Assembly (NCBI GenBank): GCA_030685235.1
Contig: MU839083.1
Location: 62,001-126,000, forward strand
Direction of reading: 5' to 3'
DNA length: 64,000 nucleotides
Source of the DNA: Copromyces sp. CBS 386.78
Taxonomy: Eukaryota; Ascomycota; Sordariomycetes; Sordariales; Sordariaceae
The notes below the pieces were generated by a model, which did no database searches, was not told where the DNA came from, and saw nothing but the letters and a program-made list of their open reading frames with translations. Positions 11,032 through 24,100 of this stretch are shown in pieces. Position numbers and translations under genes: made by a program. Positions within the stretch are counted from its first letter, which is position 1. Each line of letters starts with the position of its first letter.

Positions 11032-14000
11032 ATGATTAACCCTATTCTCGTATACCCCGACCCTCCCATCGCTCCTCGCTCGTCGCGTGCCTCACACATG
11101 GCACCCTTGAAGACGGCAAGTGTGCGCCACAGGCCAAGTGTGAGGTTGAGAACTCGGCGACTGTCCTCGTTTAGGGACGACCACCCCGATCTGGTTGGCA
11201 TCCGTTATGAACAGACAAAACAGGCAGAACCGCCCATTCCGCTCCCTCCACCGCCTCATCGTTGCGTCTCGATTCGTCCGCGCTCCTCGGCCACTCCCAT
11301 CGTTGTTGTCCGCCCAGCCATCCCTCCACCGCCGGAAGACCATCCGCTCTTCCGACTAGAGCCTCATCTCCGCCCCAGCCCGCAGACCGTCAGCATCGTT
11401 AGCGAGGTCGAGTCGAAGAGAGGTTCGTGCGCGCCGACTTCATCGTCTATCACGCTCCAGGACGACAGCGACAGTGATAGCGTCAGCGACGGTAGTTTGT
11501 CTGATACAAAGAGCAGTAAGAAGGCGTTCGATATCCCCTCCTCAGGCATCGCGCCTGACGTCAAGGATCGCGACGACGACGCCGACGGCGTACATGAGCC
11601 GGAAATAGGAACACCAGGGATCAACGACGACAAGCTGTGCATTCCTTCAGCAACCTCGAGGGCGTTGGCCCCAGGCTCGATACCGTCGCCATCACGGTCG
11701 TCAAAAAGGGCGCCAAAAAGAACCAGCCTCAGCGCATCGATAGTTGGCAAGACATTCAGCATTCGGGCAGCTGTCCGGTCGAAGTCGATGATGGAGACAA
11801 GAAAGATCAGGACGCGCAAAAAGACCCTTGGATCCCTTGGTTCGGTTGACGACAGGGACAGGGTTGCATTTCCCGAAGGGGATGGATCCTCCAGGGAGTC
11901 CAGGGCCTCATCTAGCACGTTGACCCCCGGCAGTACCCCTTACGCTAGAGCGTCTGCCAGTGCGTCTACCGCAGACAAAGCCGCCATGCGGGGCTCGCTT
12001 GGTTCATCCAAATCACCCAAGGGGCTGCGAATTCCCCCACGCCTGCAGCGCCGTAGCGTTGGCTCATTAACCGGCAGCTCCTTGGCCGTCACCGTCGGCG
12101 CTAGCAGGCCGGGCAAGGGGCTAGAGGGACCTCGGGGGCTGCTGGGGCCAGACAACCAGCCCTCCCAGGCTCTCATTGCTTCCATTGATTATTCTAGTTC
12201 CCCTGCCCCGGCCTGTCTTGGAGCTGACAATATCAACGGCCCCTTCAGTCCAATTAACACGCTCATCTCCCAGGACCGTCTTGCAGTCGACTTTGGCAAC
12301 CTATCCTTTTCCAACCGCGGCAGTATCATGTTTGGGGGGCATACTCCGGTCGACAACACGCAACGAGACGACGGCGAGCTGGCAGAGGCAGCACAGGAAG
12401 CACAGGGAACCGAAGCCCCTACACCTTCTACCAGCACGGCGCATGTAGCAGCTCCCACAACACCACCACCCGCAGTACCTCTGGAAGCGGCAGCGCAGCC
12501 CCTGGACAACTTGGACCACGAGACGGAGAAGGAAAGTGAAACGGAAAGGGAGAAAGAGACAGCCAGCTCCACCAAGTCATCGCGCCTCAGTGACGCCTCT
12601 GGACTGGCACGCCCGTCCATCACCATCAATGAGGACCCGGCGTCGCCCTCCGCCCCGCTGCCCAGTATCCGCGTTATGCCCATGGACGTAGAGAGGGAAT
12701 CACAAAAGGTGAGATCGCTCTATGAATCCAGCGATGGTGATCGCTTTAATTGGCAAGATGGCGGGCGGCGCGTCTCGTTCGCTGGCGATCTTCCGCCTCT
12801 ACCTTCAGAGGAAGACCCATCAGATGTTGTGTACGGCTTTCCTTTCGAACCAAGACACACACCTCACCATGCGCTGGCCACCCTGCTAACTCGCACCTCT
12901 CCTCAACTATCTAGAGACCCTCCTCGATTAGATGTTCTGAGCTCGAGCGACTGGGCCGCGAGCCCCATTGCACCATCACCACCCACAGCCCCATGGGTCA
13001 GTTCTTCGTCGTTACGGGATGATGCCGCCAGCTATCACCGACCTGGTACTAGGAGATGGTGCGAGCACGAACGCACGGGCGGGCTAGAAGATTGGGAGAA
13101 TCTGGATGGACTCGAAGTTGACCGCTATGGCTTCATCAAGGAGAGGCCAGCAAGGCCAGAAACCAGCTACAGGCCAGAAACGAGTAGGACAGTCAGGCCA
13201 GGATCAAGATCAAGACACTTCTCACCTAGGAGAAGGAACGTGTTGACGAAACGGCCCGGTTCGGCTTATTCCTCGTCTCCCCTTGGTCGAGGCCTTGTTG
13301 GACGCCCGCCGAGCAGAAAGGTGTCCGCGCGATCCCTACATACCTTTACCTCGGAATATTCAAACGTATCACGAAGATCTACGCGATCGTCTTTTCGGTC
13401 CATCACCAACCACCTACCACCAAATCGGGACCGACGATGGATGGACGAAGCTGGGGATATGCTAGCGTTTCCGGCGGGTGGTTTGACCGATATCCTGGAG
13501 TATGCAGCTAGGGTGGCGGGCAAGAAAAGCACCGAAGCCCTGAAGAAGAAAGAATTGGAACGGTCCGAGAAGTGGAGGAAAATGGCAAAGGTCATCCAGA
13601 GGTTCCCATTGGAAGACGGCGGTGAGGGCGAAGCCGGCGGCGAAAGCCAAGGCCTAGGTCAAGGCATGAATTTTGAATTCGATACGAAAAACCCGAAGCT
13701 TATCGAACGCACTTGGAAAGGAATTCCCGACTGCTGGCGCTCCGCAGCCTGGTTCTCTTTCCTCGCGACAAGTGCAAAGAACGCGAATAGTACTGAAACG
13801 AATGAAGTGCTCATCACAGCATTTAAGAGGTTTCAGGATATCAGTTCACCCGACGACGTCCAGATTGATCTTGATGTACCCAGGACGGTCAATGGTCACA
13901 TCATGTTTCGAAAGCGATATAGTGGAGGCCAGCGTCTACTCTTCCGCGTTCTACACGCCATTTCGTTGTATTTCCCCGATACAGGCTATGTTCAGGGAAT

Positions 14001-14739
14001 GGCCCCCCTAGCAGCCACCTTGCTGTGCTACTATGATGAGGAGAGGTGTTTTATCATGATGGTCCGCCTTTGGAGGTATCGGGGGCTTTCGAGGCTGTAT
14101 TCGCCAAATTTCGAAGGGCTGCTTTCCACCTTGGACGACTTTGAGAAACATTGGCTTGCGGGGAAGGACGTTGCTTCCAAACTTGTAAGTTACCAGCACC
14201 AGAAAAATGTGTCTTTTGCGTCGTACTAACGGATGATTGTCTCATAGACCGAACTAGCTATTGACCCCACGGCGTATGGAACCAGGTGGTATCTCACACT
14301 CTTCAACCTATCAATACCATTCGCCGCCCAACTTCGTGTATGGGATATCTTTATGCTCCTGGGGGACTGCCCACCCGAAGGGGAATTGGGCCCTCAAGTT
14401 TTCGGAAGAGGCTCAGCAGAGGTTACACCACAGTTACAACACGCCGACACCCAGCAAACATCTAAAACTTCTAAGGAGAGAAGGTTTCTGGCGAAGCTGA
14501 GCGAGCGTAGGAGTAAACGGCATCTAAATCAAACAGCTGCAGAAGTACCGCGAGGTCTAGACATCCTCCACGCTACGAGTGCGGCGCTGATTCACGCCTT
14601 GAGGGACGTCTTGCTGGATGCGGATTTCGAGAACGCGATGAAAACACTTACGTCATGGATACCGGTCAAGGATGAGGACCTACTAATGAAGGTGGCAAGG
14701 ACAGAGTGGAGGGCACATCAGAAAAAAAGGGACAAATGA
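11032..14739 (+). CDS. TBC-domain Rab GTPase-activating protein
   Basis: Exons 11032-14184 and 14248-14739 (63-nt intron, GTAAGT, branch TACTAAC, acceptor CATAG) give 1214 aa. Residues 1 to about 880 are low-complexity and Ser/Pro/Arg-rich, typical of a disordered regulatory region. The TBC domain covers about residues 885-1165, starting at TWKGIPDCWRSAAW. Both catalytic fingers are present: the arginine finger IDLDVPR (IxxDxxR, R951) and the glutamine finger YVQGM (YxQ, Q988), so the GAP should be active. The conserved IDPTAYGTRWYLTLF follows directly after the intron. TBC proteins speed GTP hydrolysis by Rab GTPases in membrane traffic. The target Rab cannot be read from sequence. The ATG was chosen as the first of the long frame; a later one at 11098 is possible. 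Confidence 0.93.
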
Positions 14740-16203
14740 GCGGACGGACGGATAAAAAGAGTCGCGGCCGGCTTGATGTCCTTCAGGTACGAACGAGTTT
14801 GGGTTCTGAATTTTGGATCGGGTATGGGTGATGTTGTCTGCGTTGTTTTCTCTCTTTTCCTCTGGCTCTGCTGTTATACCCTTGGCTCAGCTTCGGTGTT
14901 GTTCTCTTTGCGATTCCGAGTAGATACCCTTCGTTGTTCGTTTTTCGGCTTATTTTCTTTTTTTCTGGATACTGGGTTTCGTCTTTCCGGCTTTGGTTGA
15001 AAACGGACCGCAAGTATACTTAGACTCATTTCTAATCCGGCCTGAGTTCATTGCTCCAGTTTTAGTCTGGATCGAGAACTATATGGGACTTCCGTTCTTC
15101 ATCCTCAATCACCATACGTCTTTCTAATATTTGTTCCCTACCGCTGCTGGTCTCTGGTGTGGGTTCCCTTCGCCAATGCTTGTTCTGTTTTTGAATACGT
15201 CGTCTTTTGCTCTAGACGATCCCTTCTCCAACCTCGGTTCGAGAATCTAAAGATGACGACACGAAAAATAATGCCAGTAAGGGGAGCAACAAGGTCTACT
15301 CCTCTTCTTTGTTCACCAACTATGAATACGTATCGGGCTTGTCCACCGAGTCTCCTGCGATGCTCACATGCTCACTAGTAAATTTAATAGGTACCACACT
15401 GTGTTTTATGTGCGTTTCATGAAACTATGAAACCAACAGCACACGATTTACTAGTTGAGTCCCTATCGGGGGCTGACAATCTTTAATATGGGGGTCAATT
15501 CCTGATGGTGGTCTCTTTGACGGCCAGTTTCCAAGGCTTAGACTAGTGAGGCATGCGCCGTTACGTGTAGCGCATGATCCGTTGGCACTTACCAGACGAA
15601 GCCAACGAAATAACTTAGTTACACAGAGACTACACCAAAGACTCCCGCCTGACGACCATCGACGTCTGCATACAACGATCCTCATATTACATCAAATCTT
15701 TGATGCCCCCATCGAGTTGCCAACAGCATACACATTGCGACGCCGGCACAGCCAACGCGTGGGTTCGATCAGATCGATTTGATAAACGCCGCTCCTTGCA
15801 TTGGATCTGGAAGTTTCCTGTGCTATTCCCGTTCACCAGATCAGAACATTTGATAGTTGTCGTCATGACAACGTCGACTGCGCAGGCGAGTATTGTATAG
15901 GCTCGGTCAACATGGAGGAGAGAAATGACATCAGGGGAGGGACATACGAACGACATAGCTAATCCAATCTTCTTATTTGAAACATCGGGAAGTGGTTCCA
16001 TACTAACCTTCTTTGAACCGTCTTCATATTTCTTTGTTGACTTCCCCTGGGATCAAAGTCGGGGTTTGGGGAGCTAGGCAACCGTTAAGAGCTCTCATGT
16101 TACCTTATTAAGCTCGTGACAAATTGAGGGGCTTTCTCACGAATGTTTTACTCCTTGTTGAATCACAGTTGTCGCAGTGACACACAGCATCGTCGAAGTT
16201 TCG
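14740..16203. other. Intergenic region, 1.46 kb
   Basis: T-rich sequence to about 15250 looks like the 3' UTR and terminator region of the TBC gene. The rest is upstream of the Cys-rich membrane protein. Small frames on both strands between 15425 and 16001 have no recognisable features. Confidence 0.5.
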
Positions 16204-18191
16204 ATGTTTCGAAGATGGCGGCGGTATCCGTCACAGTCATCACGACACTCACTTCCGCCCCAGGCCTTCTGCCAAAGTTATCTTACAGCCGATGGCATCA
16301 GTTCACCAGTCACCACTACCATCGCCCCTTCTTTCCATCCCACCCACCAGAACCAAAACCGCCATCATAATCCTCTGTTATGGAAACGCTCCTCCTCATC
16401 ATCCCCATCTCCATCCTCATCCTTCTCTTCTGACGACTCCGACTCCGACGATACCGACGGCTGGAAATACGTCCTCCGCCTCTACGCCTGCGGCTACCGT
16501 TCCGGCGACTACGAAGATGCCATCCAACCACCTCCAGGCCAAATATGCGTGTTGGACCTGCGAGACGGGTTGTACGGGTTTTGCAAAGATCCTGCAGAGA
16601 AACACAACGGGAAGTTGAACTTGAAGAGGGATTGTGGCGGGTGGAGGGGAGGGTGTGTAGATGATTTGATGTGTAAGCCTGATGATGTCTCTGGGGATAA
16701 GGGGGATTCAGGAGGGTCTGCTGGGCCTGGGGGGTGTGGTGTTATGGGAGAAGGGGGAGAGAGGAAGAGGTTTGAGGGGGTTGAGACATGGTTAGTATCT
16801 TCCCTTTTTTTCTCATCTCCAATCGGGGTTGTATTGTTGGGAAGGAGCAATCTTGAAATAAAAGACAAAGGGGGAAGGAAAGAACGACACTGCTTTGAAG
16901 GAAAAGAGCTACCCAGCTGTTTATCAACCCACGTCATGATCAGAAGGCGTCACCGGGCTCTCCTACCTCCTTTGTGATGACCAGAAAATAACACCCAAAA
17001 CGTGACAGCACAGGAAATAACCCCTACTGCGCCATCTCCGAGCTTCGCTTCAGCACCTCGGCCGACGCTCAAGTCTACCGCCGCTTCGGCTGCAACGCCT
17101 ACCCGACCACCATTGATTATCTCGTCACTCCGCATACGGTTCCTCTGCTTGCGACTGCTACTACCACCGGTGGCGTCGGAAAAGGAGGAGGGGGAGGAGA
17201 GACTGAAAGAGGAAACCCTTCATCTGAGCAGCAACAGAAACAGAATAGTAGGATTGGGAGCATCATTGGAGGTGTAATTGGTGGGATAGCGTTGATATGC
17301 TTGACGGTGTTGATGGTGAGGTGTATGGATGTTAGGAACAAGAAGAAGAAGCAGGGAAAAGGTGGGGTGGAAGAAAAACGAGGGGTTGATACCGGGGCTG
17401 AGGTTGGAGCAGGAGTAGGGGATAGTGAAAAGAGACAGGATCAAGTAGGCAAAGGTGGATGGAAAATTTGGCTCGGTTACTACCACCTCCTGCCTCTTTT
17501 ACCACTAGCACTCAGAAGACACAATCACATCGCCCAACATATCGACCAACTAGGACTCTCAGAAATCTCTGAACAGCAAAAAACCATGTCAACGACAACC
17601 TGGACGTGGTTGGGGCAGATTGCCTTCGTTTATTCCATCACCATGGTCATTTACGCCTTCCTCCACCTATCGTCACCGACAGCCACAGCAACGGCAAGAA
17701 CAAGAACGTGGTTTCTTCCCTCCATATTATGGCCAAAACGAAAACCTTCTCCCCAGCGCCACCGCACCGAGTTACCAGAGGACTGTTTTGGTCCAGCCGC
17801 CATTTCAGACTGCGAGAATCTGGCACCAACGGGACGACGACTCGGACATGGGAGCCAACAGAGAGAGGCTGATGGATTGTGTGAGTTAACCACCGAGGTA
17901 CCTAAGTTTCATTCAGGGACAAGTCATCTAAGTCATGATTGTGCCAGTGGCGTTCTTGGATTGGAAGTGGATGGCATCATCGATATCGAAGAGGAAAAGG
18001 GGAGGAAAGAGACACTCGCAGAAAAGGGGCCGCCTTACTATACATCTAATGGCGACGGAAATGATCAAGATGAGTACGATAGTAGGAAAACAACCTCCTC
18101 ATGTCCGAGTAGGGAAAGTGGGCCTTTGGGAAACCTAGAAGTATTAGAGAAGGGAATGGACTCGGAGGGGAGCCCGGGGAGGTGGTTGTAA
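16204..18191 (+). CDS. Cysteine-rich single-pass membrane protein, N-terminus uncertain
   Basis: Exons 16204-16790 and 17009-18191 are joined by GTTAGT...GTGACAG, which restores the frame and creates ETCTGNNPYC. The conserved core ACGYRSGDYEDAIQPPPGQ...GLYGFCKD...DCGGWRGGCVD...C resembles a fungal family of secreted Cys-rich ectodomains found in type I membrane proteins. A transmembrane helix follows in exon 2 (IGSIIGGVIGGIALICLTVL), then a basic stretch (RNKKKKQ) marking the cytosolic side. A second hydrophobic stretch (AFVYSITMVIYAFLHL) lies further on. No signal peptide is encoded in frame from 16204. A strong one exists in another frame at 16380 (see findings), so the start or the local sequence may be wrong. 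Function is unknown; a cell-surface role is inferred. Confidence 0.65.
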
Positions 18192-21100
18192 TCGTTAATG
18201 GCTTGGGAGTTCGTGGGATATACCCTTATAGATCAATTCATCTAGTTGCTTTCTGCGAGTCAATTGTTCTGATGTTTTTTTCCTCCACTGTTGATGGTGT
18301 TTTCTTTTCCTGTCGTTATTTTGTAAATTCTTTCCACTGTACTTTCCACATTATGTCTCCCTTTACTCCTTCCCCCTTTCCCCTTCAGTATCCGGTCTTA
18401 TCCTTCCACTGCACGCAGCAGACTTTTTGACGCAGGTCTTAGTGCTCCTGCCATCCTGGGTGAACAATTCGCTCTTTCCTGCCTTGAAGATAATTGCAGA
18501 GACGAGGGAAGGAACCATCAAACAAGAGACAGAACCTACGGCGTTGTGTTTGTTTTGTCCGTAGAAAGAAGGTGCAAAGGGTACCCTGGATTTCAACTCA
18601 CGTGGGCTTCATTTCTTTTCGGTCTCTGAAGCTGGACACTAACTGAGCTTCACATGTTGACAAGTTCATAGAGTAGTATATACTCCGAGGTGGGAGAAAC
18701 TATGACTAGGTGACTGAGTTTGCCGAGGCTCTATAGGACATGATCATGGGTAAGTAGCCAAGTTCAATGGTTTGGTCGAGAAGCACGTTTAGTCTTCTTA
18801 TCTCATGCCCACTGCCACAAACTAAACCACGTAGAATGCTCAACGATACAAAAGTACCCGAAGTCGGGTAAGTAGAATCAACGTTCGTTTCTTCAAGACC
18901 TTGACCGAATCTACCATCGTCGGTTCTTGCCCATGTCCTTTGTCCTAGGCAAAGGTATGGATGATATGATTACCTACCAAAGGCATCTTACCTGCGTGCA
19001 TGCCTCCAAGAACAAGCCAGGGGGACAAAGCGTGCTTAAGTCCCACCTGGTTGTATCGCTACAAGAGCCGGTTCGGTCCAATGTAACTCCGGTCCCCCAA
19101 ACCTACCTCTACAACAGGGCAACCTGGTAGCCTGGGGTATATAACAAGCGGTCCTAATAAGCTTGTAACGCAAAACCCGGGGGAAGTGGTAGACGGAATG
19201 GGTTGCGGCGGTGATTGCCCGCATATCATGCACTAGCGAGCACACAATCCGTCTGTGAAGTGTGGTGAGGTTACACCGGTGACTTAAGGGAAACAGACCC
19301 GGCGTCTCGCGCCCTCCTGTGCCTCGTAGATCCATCCCATATCCCATCCACCCATCCATCCATTCTGCCGCTTGCTCTTTCCCCAGAGCATAGACGTACC
19401 CGGGTATGCAAAGTTCGAGACCGAATCCAGCTCTGTGGCGTTGAGTATATGTCTGTGGTGTTAAGCAAAGTCTAAAACGGCCGCGTCTCCGGACAAGTGG
19501 ATTATTGGCTGGTTATTCTTCTTTCTTGTCGTTCGATAACGGGATATGCTGATGCTTCCCGCATTTCTGTTTACCATAAGCAAAGCTCGTCCAAGTGCGA
19601 TGTCGGTGAAGGAAATGGGTAATATACGATGACTACCTTGTCTGTGCGTCTTGCGGTAAAACAGCCTCGGTGGCTTGACCTGCTGCGTGCTTTCCAGCAA
19701 GCAACCGTGCTGATTGCTACCACGACAACCACAACACGAGATGTGTCTCCAATCCCGGTATGTAGCATACACTTTACTTACTGTCTTTCAGATCCCGCGA
19801 CTACAGCTCTATCCCGCTTAGCCTGTCTCCAAGCCGGTAGCAGTCGCCCATTTTCCTTGTTTCAGTGGGTTCAAGTTGTACCACAAACAATCCCGCCCAC
19901 ATCACCGGAGGTCCGATCGAGTTGTCTCTTCTTTTTGTTGCTTTGCAGTTTCATTGACTCTCTGAGAGGAAAATTGAAGCAAGTCGCGGGTTCATAAGTG
20001 GACAGTCGCAAGATGCCATTTGCGAGCATTGCGGCCAATCTAACGGCTTCCCAGAGCCAATCCGTATCATGGTGAGCACAGCAGTATTCACCAAAACTCT
20101 CTCTTCACCCTCAAACAGTGTTAAATACAGCCATGGACCACAGTAGGGTACGCGTGTCCAAGATAAGGATACCCAAAAATCCCGGACACCGCAGTGAAGC
20201 CCATATCACGTTTCTGGCAACCCCGTGAGCCTCACAGAGTCGACACCACCGCCTGATCATAGCCAGCAATACATTACTTCGGCTGAAAACATGCCAAAAG
20301 CGGTGTACTTGAGAAGTAATCTGCCGCTCATGGGGCATTGCCTGCTGATAAGACACCGTCAACACGCCTCCGCAGTTCCAGAGGACTTCGTTGAACCCAT
20401 TTTACCACTGTAACAGCTCGTGCCTCTTCTCCGAATATCGTCGCTGGCAGGAGCGTGCTGGCAATGATTGTCCAAGGGATAAGGACAGGCATTCCAGCAG
20501 TTGCTGCCATGTAACCCAGCCTCCACGCGTAGATGACCCTAAACACGCAAGTCTAGGTATCAAGGACCCAATGAAACGGTTGACATGGAGAGTAAACATC
20601 CGTGGCGTATCCCGGAGGGGCATGATACTTCGTGATCATAGGACAATAACCCAAGTATGGCCGAATTTTCGAGGCATTCGTAAGACGGCCAAGCCACGCC
20701 ACTCCCGTGCTTCCACCCACCGAATTGAAGCTGTAGTCCAATCGGTTCTTATAATGCTCTGATACCCGTGCTGTCATGTCCCAGTGCCGGAATCCCGTTG
20801 TCATCATCCAGCCTGATGCGGCTCGTGTATCATTGCTTCCTGCTGCAACGACGGTTGGAGTAACTAATATGGTAGCTCTGATTGCAGCGCCTGGGTATAC
20901 ATTGGATGCACAGGGCTCCTCGGGAGTCCAAACCAAGGCAGATGAAGTGACTAACCAGCCAATACACTGACAAGGAGCTGACTGAGCGCAGAGTGACGCT
21001 ACGCCTCAAAAGTTTCTGAAAAGGACAATACGATGGATTCTCTGAAGGAGGTGCCCCGTACAAAACTTCCTTCCCTGTCTCCTTTGCAAAGGCCTACTTG

Positions 21101-24100
21101 CGAGACTTGGAGCTTCAAGGACCATGGGAGCATGGGGAGCACATGGCTAGAGCAATCGCACAGTGTTGCATTGACTGGAATGAGCTTCCTTCGCAACGGC
21201 GGGACGAGATAGGAAGCTGCGTGGTTTCAGATTGTCTTGGTATCAAAAAGCATCGGGCTCAAACACCCAAACAAGGACCTTTCACTTGCCATGCAGGCGC
21301 CACATCGGCATGGGATGGCATCCACCATTAAGTTCCCACGATGGACGCCAGTAGGCGTAGGCGCTTTGTTGACTCGGGTTCGAGCATGTGAGACCTGAGC
21401 GCATTTATTTGCGGATAGATACCAGGCCCAACTTTCCAACTCAGCTGGCTATAACACGGCTCTTGACCAAAACGATTTTTGGTGACTGGCTTCTGGGTCT
21501 GTACCAAATGACGAGACGAGTCCCAATGTGTCGAGAGCCTGGGTTTTGTAGTCGGGGTAACATGTCGTGCTGTCATTTCTGGTTTCCCAAGAGGCAGGCG
21601 GAGTGGTCAACTGTCGCACCAAATGACATGAAGGCGGAAAAATCACCGATCCCAGCCAGCTAGCTATACACTGCTGTATGCACGGATATTGCGTGTATGA
21701 TCTCGTGAGCTGTTTATCTCTTGGTCGACTTTGGGAACTCGTAAGCAGTGATGAGCCGTTGTGCGTTATTCACCAATGCCGGGAGCGAATCCATCGTGGC
21801 ACTGCGTACAGTCAAAGGTCGCCCTCTGGAGCTTGGTGGAAAGATCAATCAGAGTCTTCAATGCAACGCTATTTCCTGTGCAGGAACCTGCGTTGAACTC
21901 GGCTTTTCTTGTGTACAGGGATCGCACGCGTCGCCATCCATATGGCATTTACATTGCATATACGCATTACAGACTCGGCGGGAAAACGTGGTCGAGTTGA
22001 CATGCCACCTGTGGTTGAGAGCTTCGCAGCCAGACAGTCGATCCTGGGTGGCTATGTTTCGCCGCGAGAGAATGTGTGTTGTGTGTATCTTTCTGCATCT
22101 GGGATCCCAGTGTCTTTGTTTCTCAAGCGACGAAAGACAGGTTATGGAAAGTCGGTCCAGCTCTACGTACCGGCCCGTGTCAGCATGCGCCGGCAAAACG
22201 ACACCAATTAGGATGAGGGAGCCTCTAACATACCATTGATATTTCAGTCCTGCTCTGCCTGGAGAGCACAAGGCAAGCTGTTGGAATCAAGACAGGCACC
22301 CTGCAGGATACAATCTACTCGTCGGTCCGATCCAGAAGCACATTGGTTTCGACTAGAGATGGAATCCGAATGCGAACAGATAATCTGGACTGGCTCCTGG
22401 ACTCTAGCTCGTCGATATTCGATGATGGCGGCATGTGTCATGTGCTGGAGGAAGATGGCCCGTTGCGGTGAAAAGGAAAAAGATGATTCCATGCATGACG
22501 GAAGTCGACAAATCCCGACACTGGCAGAGTGTGGCTTGGCCACTTGATGGACTCTTTTTCTCGTTGCGAACGTGGTCGGGAGAGCAAGATAGATGAAATT
22601 CGGTTGCCCGAGACATTTGATGAGGTTAAGGTTAGTCGGGAGAAGATAACGTCGGAGTGTCTGCAGTGCTAAGTAAGCCTGGATGTCTGGGAACACAAGC
22701 ACAAAGAGCAGGGATGAGATGGAACCATGCCTGGTCTGGGGTCTTACCTAGGTTTGGGGTTTGGAATCTCGGGGGTCTGGGAGGCAGTGACCACGACCTG
22801 GACATTGCTGGACTTGTTGGAATTGGAAGCTCCGGCCTTGCTGTCGTGCTTGTGTGTCTGTTTCACCGCGGCCACTGTATCTCTTGCCCGAGTCTTTGTG
22901 CTCCAGTTGACGACATGGGCCCGGGACCCGTGAAGCTTCCATGTCTGCTTCTAGGGCAGCACGACTGAAAGCACGACCCAATCCTCCGCCATTGGATCAT
23001 GCCCGAAGAGTGCATGATGGGACGGGACCTCGACTGAGCCCTCTTCAAGTTCCACTTGTCGCCGCAATCCCAATCCCAGGTGACCGACCGACTCACCCCT
23101 CGGGGCAGTCTTTCCTTCCTCGTGAGCCGCAGCGGAGCAGTGCAGGTAGTGAGACCGGCAGGGTTGCAACTTCCATCATCATCTCCACCACCAGGCAGCA
23201 ACTCGGGCAGTGGCAGTGGCAGTGGCAGTGGCAAGCCGCAGCCTCCAGCGTTACTGCTCGAGGCAAAGAAAGGTCCGACTTCATTCCGCTGAAGCGACTG
23301 TTGCGACTTCCCAAGTTGAGCTGAGCTTGTTTCGACAGCCGCTCAGATGGCAGGCGGAGAGGGCAGACCGAGACCGCTCGGACCCATTCGCAGTTGCACT
23401 TTCCGTTTCAACAACTGGGGGTTTGGACTCACTACACCCTACGCAAGAAGAAGGTTTAACATGTTGTCCTGTCGGCTCTCGCAGCGGTGGGTGTTTCTGC
23501 GGAAAGATTCTTTCCGAGTCGCATCACAAGATGCAGTGGTGAAAACGAGACACACTTCAAGTTAGGTTGTGCTCTAGCCAAGACTCGGTACATAGCTGGT
23601 ACTGCCAGATGTCTGCCACCTGTGCACTTCCCTTTCCGGTGCTCTTCTTGGCGACTGGCGGCCCGTCGGCACATGCCCTGGCACTCCAAGCTCCGATTCA
23701 GCCCCGCAAATTATCATCGGACCCCTCCTCTTCTACAAACCATCGTTACACATCCCGAACTTCAATCGTCCCAAACCTAACCAACTTAATGTCTTTCAAG
23801 TTGTACGCGCTATAGTGCAATTGCCGGTGTATCCTCGCGGCATGCTCTTCCGGAGGACTGGAGCGTCCAGACCTCCAACCTAGCCCTCGTGCCGATATCT
23901 TGATACAACAGAACCCGGGCGTCAACTGTCGTCTGTCTTGGCTCAGGCTTTCCTACGCTTATGAGGCACATGATGTTCCGGACCGGTGACTGACGATCTC
24001 TTGGAAGGAGTCAGTTACAGAGCTTGAGAACATGGCCAAGCTACCTAGAGGTACTTCTAGGCGGGCAATTGAGTAAGGTGGGATACATAAGGTAGGTAGC

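Noticed and set aside
19629..19997. 122-codon plus-strand frame
   Set aside because: Repetitive Thr run, no conserved motif and ordinary codon use. It is expected by chance in 8 kb of non-coding sequence.
22941..23324. 127-codon plus-strand frame with Gln/Trp repeats
   Set aside because: The repeat comes from the GGCAGT minisatellite, and both strands have similar open frames here.
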